Virus record (IMG/VR): IMGVR_UViG_3300044701_005549
Span: 1-26,553 of that record
Length of the DNA stretch: 26,553 nt
Origin: a virus
Strand: one strand, 5' to 3'
Positions 23,492-26,553 of this stretch are shown in pieces. Each line of letters opens with the position of its first letter. The first letter of the stretch is position 1. Under the pieces are notes generated by a model. The model saw only the letters and a list, made by a program, of their open reading frames with translations, was not told where the DNA came from and ran no database searches. The translations under genes and the position numbers were made by a program.

Positions 23492-25246
23492 ATGTCAAAA
23501 CAGCTCTATGAAGAAGCACTTGCTGATGTAAAAAAAATAAAAGAAATTGCAGAAGACAACGCTAAGCGCGCTGTCGTCGAAGCCGTCGCGCCTCGCATCA
23601 GAGAGCTTATAGAAAAAGAGCTGTTGGGAGAGTCTTCTTATAATGAAATTGAAAAAGAGCCAGAAGAAGATGAACTTCTGACCGACACATTGCCAAAAGG
23701 CAATCCTGAGGGTAATCACGAGGGTAATCCCTCTATAAATCAAGAAAGTGTGATCTCCCTCGATGAGCTCGTGAGAGAGAGCACAGCTACAGAAAATAAG
23801 AATGACGCCATTGCCTATGTTTCTAAAAGCATCGACAAGCTAGAGCAGCTCTTGTCGCTGTCAGAAAATTCTCAATATTCAGCTGAAGAATTGGCTGGAT
23901 TGGTGGCATCGCTCGGCAAGATGCAAGAGATTGTAAAAGAAAATGCCGACAGCTTGTCCCAAAAGCTTGGGTACAACCTAAAAATTCACAACTGTTTAAA
24001 GAAAGTAGAAAAGCTTCAGGAGATCAAAAAAATGAAAAAAAGAATGAGCCGTTTGGACGAAGCAGAAATTTTGCTAAAGCTCACAGGTGTGCCCGATGAG
24101 CTTGAAGATGAGCTTGATAGCCTAGGTGTTGAGCTTGTTGCAGGTGAGGGCGAAGAGGGCGAGTCCGCCGAGGGTGAAGAGCCCGAGGGTGAAGAGCCCG
24201 AGGGTGAAGAGGCCGAAGATTCTGAGGGCGGAGAGGGCGAAGAAAGCCTGGACTTTGACCTCGAAGGCGGTGAGGAGCCCGAGGGTGAAGAGGCCGAGGG
24301 CGGTGAAGAAGAAGTCGAAGAGATGACAGCGCACGAGTCTCGGCGCCTCAGCGACAACGTCATCGTCGAGATCGACGAGGGCATGCTCCGCAGAGAGATC
24401 TCTCGCATGAAGGCTCTCCGTGAAGCAAAAGAAGACGTGCAGGCTTGGGGCCATGGCCCAGGTGACGTCTCTTCAGAAGAAGACTTCGAAGCTGATGACA
24501 TGGGAGATCCCCTCGAGCTCTCTCTCAGAGAGTCTGATTGCGGCCCGAACGAAGATGACACGAACGAAGGCGCCGCTCATGAAGATGAGAAGCCCATGGG
24601 CGAGATGTCTGTTGAGTCGCTTCGCCGACGCATGGCCCACGAGCTGAAGCTTCAGGAGACCCTCAAGAGCAGAGCGGCTTCTGCTGCGCGTCTTTACGAA
24701 GCAGCTCAGGCAAGATTCCGCAAGTCGACTACTCTTGCCGAGCGCAAGGACGTTTCACGTCGCGGCGCCGAGCACAAAGCTGCATACACAAACTTTGCAA
24801 AACGCTACAACGAATCAGTGAAGCGTTTCAACAGTCTATCAAACGCGCTAGCAGAAGCAAGAGCGCGACAGAGCGCACGTTCGAATAACGTCGCAAGTAA
24901 GCCTGCTGCGAGCTCAGGCGCATCCGCACAGCTCCGCAACAAGTTGGCAGAAACGAATCTGCTCAACGCCAAGCTCATGTTCACGAACAAGCTTCTCCAG
25001 TCGGAAGCGCTCACCTCGCGTCAGAAATCGCAGGTCATCGCGCAGCTCGACGAAGCGGAGACGCTCCGTGAGGTGAAGCTTGTATACGAGAGCCTCGCCA
25101 AGACATTGGCAGCTCCTCGTAAGACTGTGACAGAGAGCCGAGTCCTCGGTTCATCTTCACAGGCGACACGCTCTGCATCGCCCCAGACACTGAACGAAGG
25201 GTTCGAGGCTGAGCGTTGGGCAAAGCTCGCGGGCATATCAAAGTGA
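23492..25246 (+). CDS. Prohead core scaffold protein (gp22-like, 584 aa)
   Basis: Placed directly before the capsid gene, as gene 22 is in T4, it is highly charged and helical. N-terminal AKRAVVEAVAPRIRELIEKE is a conserved core-protein block. Residues ~215-270 are Glu/Gly-rich with EGEEP repeats. The C-terminal third is coiled-coil-like, with NLLNAKLMFTNKLLQ and AQLDEAETLREVKLVYESL, blocks I know from T4-type core proteins. At least seven sites fit gp21 cleavage: LGE|S near 47, LDE|A near 190, LRE|A near 310, LYE|A near 400, LAE|A near 453, LDE|A near 520 and LNE|G near 568. It is roughly twice the length of T4 gp22 (269). A scaffold that is degraded during maturation is the best reading. 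Confidence 0.78.
   Translation: MSKQLYEEALADVKKIKEIAEDNAKRAVVEAVAPRIRELIEKELLGESSYNEIEKEPEEDELLTDTLPKGNPEGNHEGNPSINQESVISLDELVRESTATENKNDAIAYVSKSIDKLEQLLSLSENSQYSAEELAGLVASLGKMQEIVKENADSLSQKLGYNLKIHNCLKKVEKLQEIKKMKKRMSRLDEAEILLKLTGVPDELEDELDSLGVELVAGEGEEGESAEGEEPEGEEPEGEEAEDSEGGEGEESLDFDLEGGEEPEGEEAEGGEEEVEEMTAHESRRLSDNVIVEIDEGMLRREISRMKALREAKEDVQAWGHGPGDVSSEEDFEADDMGDPLELSLRESDCGPNEDDTNEGAAHEDEKPMGEMSVESLRRRMAHELKLQETLKSRAASAARLYEAAQARFRKSTTLAERKDVSRRGAEHKAAYTNFAKRYNESVKRFNSLSNALAEARARQSARSNNVASKPAASSGASAQLRNKLAETNLLNAKLMFTNKLLQSEALTSRQKSQVIAQLDEAETLREVKLVYESLAKTLAAPRKTVTESRVLGSSSQATRSASPQTLNEGFEAERWAKLAGISK
23702..23728 (+). repeat. Short 12-bp tandem repeat in the scaffold gene
   Basis: Two units, AATCCTGAGGGT and AATCACGAGGGT, followed by a partial third, encode GNPEGNHEGNP. 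The repeat is in frame and lies in a likely disordered linker of the scaffold protein. Confidence 0.45.
24167..24211 (+). repeat. Three tandem copies of a 15-bp repeat in the scaffold gene
   Basis: Units 24167-24181, 24182-24196 and 24197-24211 read SCCGAGGGTGAAGAG (first base G or C) and encode repeated EGEEP. A fourth copy, CCCGAGGGTGAAGAG, lies at 24278-24292. The 15-bp unit keeps the frame, so copy number could change without breaking the gene. Confidence 0.75.
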
Positions 25247-25261
25247 CACCCGAGGGCACAT

Positions 25262-25271
25262 AGATTAATCT
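25262..25271. promoter_or_regulatory. Perfect 10-bp palindrome in the capsid gene leader
   Basis: AGATTAATCT is its own reverse complement and lies in the 51-base gap between scaffold and capsid genes, 26 bases before the capsid ATG. The rest of the gap is AT-rich and contains no good TATAAATA. It may be an operator or an RNA element; chance is possible. Confidence 0.3.
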
Positions 25272-25285
25272 TTCAATTTGTTTAT

Positions 25286-25290
25286 AGGAG
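25286..25290 (+). promoter_or_regulatory. Ribosome-binding site of the major capsid gene
   Basis: AGGAG seven bases before ATG 25298 is a strong Shine-Dalgarno with near-ideal spacing. It sets the capsid start and fits very high expression. Confidence 0.75.
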
Positions 25291-25297
25291 AAACCAC

Positions 25298-26553
25298 ATG
25301 AAAAGCTTTACGATTGATCAGCTTGCACAGGGCATCAGAGAGCGCCACGTCGGCGCTGAGCGTGCCCGTCTAACAGAGAAATGGAGCCGCACAGGCCTCC
25401 TCCGTGGCCTCGACGGCACACGCAGAGAGGTCATGTCACAGCTCCTCGAGAACCAGGCAGCGCAGGTCCTCAAGGAGAGCAACAGCCTCTCGACCGGCGG
25501 CGGCAACGTCGCATCGAGCGGCCAGATCCAGGGCTTCACGAACATCGCCTTCCCGATCGTCCGCAGAGTGTTCGGCGGCCTCGTCGCCAACGAGCTCGTC
25601 TCGATCCAGCCGATGAGCCTCCCCTCAGGCCTCATCTTCTACTTGGATTACACCTACGGCACGAACGTCGGTTCGGCACAGAGCGGTGAGTCAGTTTACA
25701 CCCGCGGACAGTCTGTCTACAACAACCCAACGGGCAAGGGCGTCCAGAGCGGATCGCTTGCAACGGGCGGCATGTACGACCTCGCAGGCACGGGCTACTC
25801 CAAGGTGACGGGCTCGCTCGTCGGAACCTCGCTCGCAACAGCGACGACCGCGCTCGGTTACTGGTCGGGCGCAGACGCGAACGGTCCATTCGCAGCAGGC
25901 ATGCTCTCGGGCTCGACTGACTTCAGCGGCTCGAACGCTCGCTACATGGACTTCGACGGACAGATCGAGACAGCGCTCGCCACGAACGCCCTCGATGCTT
26001 GCTTCCTCTACGTCTCGTCTTCTCTCTTCACGACAGCGAACGCAGCGGCTGACCTCCTCGCAGTGGATCAGATCGCCCTCTTCGCAGGCGTGACCGGAGC
26101 GACGGCATGGGGTGAGACCTACCAGGGTGGAACAGGAGTGCTCAACCTCCGTCGCCTCAACAAGCGCGGAAACTGGTCGCTCAACGGCTTCACCGTCGAC
26201 CCACTGAACGGAACACACGTGCAGATGGTCGTCAAGGGCGCAAACGCGGCGCAGCTCGTCGGTGCAGCAGGCGGACGCTTCACGTTCTCCCTCAAGGCAG
26301 GCCTCACGGTCGACAGCAACAGCGGAGCGACGCTCACTGTTCCCTCGTTCGAGTCTGACTTCGGTTCGACGCCGCAGCCTGCAATCCCCGAGATCGACAT
26401 CAAGATCGAGTCGATCGCAATCACGGCAACGACCCGCAAGCTCCGCGCACGTTGGTCGCCAGAGCTCGCACAGGACCTCAACGCCTACCACAGCATGGAC
26501 GCTGAGGTTGAGCTCACCTCGATCCTCTCGGAGCAGATCGCCCTCGAGATCGA
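25298..26553 (+). CDS. Major capsid protein (gp23-like), 3' partial (418 residues in window)
   Basis: This HK97-fold shell protein starts at ATG 25298 and has no stop before the window ends. Family blocks include NIAFPIVRRVFGGLVANELV, IQPMSLPSGLIFYLDYTYG and, near the edge, RWSPELAQDLNAYHSMDAEV followed by ELTSILSEQIALEI, close to the T4 gp23 consensus. VLKE|SNSL around E60 fits a gp21 cleavage site near the position of the T4 cut (E65), so residues 1-60 are probably a propeptide. Ile is read as ATC in every codon but one, and Leu mostly as CTC, in DNA near 55-60% GC, unlike the left-hand genes. This is typical of selection for high expression. The C-terminal part lies beyond the window. Confidence 0.95.
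   Translation, partial: MKSFTIDQLAQGIRERHVGAERARLTEKWSRTGLLRGLDGTRREVMSQLLENQAAQVLKESNSLSTGGGNVASSGQIQGFTNIAFPIVRRVFGGLVANELVSIQPMSLPSGLIFYLDYTYGTNVGSAQSGESVYTRGQSVYNNPTGKGVQSGSLATGGMYDLAGTGYSKVTGSLVGTSLATATTALGYWSGADANGPFAAGMLSGSTDFSGSNARYMDFDGQIETALATNALDACFLYVSSSLFTTANAAADLLAVDQIALFAGVTGATAWGETYQGGTGVLNLRRLNKRGNWSLNGFTVDPLNGTHVQMVVKGANAAQLVGAAGGRFTFSLKAGLTVDSNSGATLTVPSFESDFGSTPQPAIPEIDIKIESIAITATTRKLRARWSPELAQDLNAYHSMDAEVELTSILSEQIALEI

Noticed and set aside
24167-24292. Repeats in the scaffold gene as a CRISPR or origin-like array
   Set aside because: The units are contiguous, 15 bp and in frame, encoding EGEEP. There are no spacers and no nearby cas genes or AT-rich unwinding region.
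25691-26491. 266-codon open frame on the minus strand inside the capsid gene
   Set aside because: Antisense to a certain gp23 gene. The biased GC-rich codon use removes stops on the opposite strand; the product is Cys/Arg/Glu-rich and looks like nothing known.
1-26553. tRNA genes, homing endonucleases or introns
   Set aside because: Gaps are too short for tRNAs, the terminase and other core genes are uninterrupted, and no GIY-YIG or HNH motif was seen.

Overview
The window is a gene-dense stretch of a large tailed bacteriophage genome of the T4-like myovirus supergroup. Every supported gene lies on the + strand. Genes abut or overlap by 1-8 bases, and no non-coding gap exceeds about 85 bases. 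The assignment rests on a recognisable T4-type core: a gp4-like head-completion nuclease, gp61-like primase, gp47/gp46-like recombination nuclease, gp17-like terminase, gp20-like portal, gp21-like prohead protease, gp22-like scaffold and gp23-like major capsid protein. Sequence divergence and several differences in layout place it far from T4 itself. The host cannot be read from the sequence. I see no tRNA, integrase, insertion sequence or CRISPR array.

Layout. (1) 1-10692: large, AT-rich virion genes: the tail end of an unknown gene, a 1299-residue unknown protein, a 654-residue protein with a fibronectin-III-like segment, a 244-residue protein with a conserved LDAVLTDTGRQF N-terminus, and two adjacent proteins (402 and 843 residues, the second with a laminin-G-like domain) that share a C-terminal module. 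These are probably baseplate, tail or fibre parts. (2) 10692-16192: a DNA-handling cassette: PD-(D/E)XK head-completion nuclease, RuvC-like resolvase, primase, a single-polypeptide Mre11-Rad50 (SbcD-SbcC) fusion, and a small zinc-finger protein overlapping its end. (3) 16229-26553: head assembly and packaging: a small unknown protein, large terminase, a small helical protein behind an exact T4-type late promoter (TATAAATA, 18259-18266), portal, a helical protein, prohead protease, two small proteins with similar N-terminal peptides, a Gly/Pro-rich protein, the scaffold and the major capsid protein, which runs off the right edge.

How they work together. The scaffold and protease build and mature a prohead on the portal. 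The terminase packages DNA that the recombination nuclease, resolvase and primase help to make and clear of branches, and the gp4-like protein finishes the filled head. Candidate gp21-type cleavage sites ([L/I]-x-E before a small residue) occur in the capsid N-terminus, in the scaffold and in the small proteins next to the protease.

Most notable: the Mre11-Rad50 fusion with an unusual Cys-x6-Cys apex; the absence of tail sheath and tube genes between terminase and portal; the C-terminal module shared by two structural proteins; and a strong left-to-right shift from AT-rich, ATA/AGA-using genes to a GC-rich capsid gene that reads almost every Ile as ATC and most Leu as CTC.
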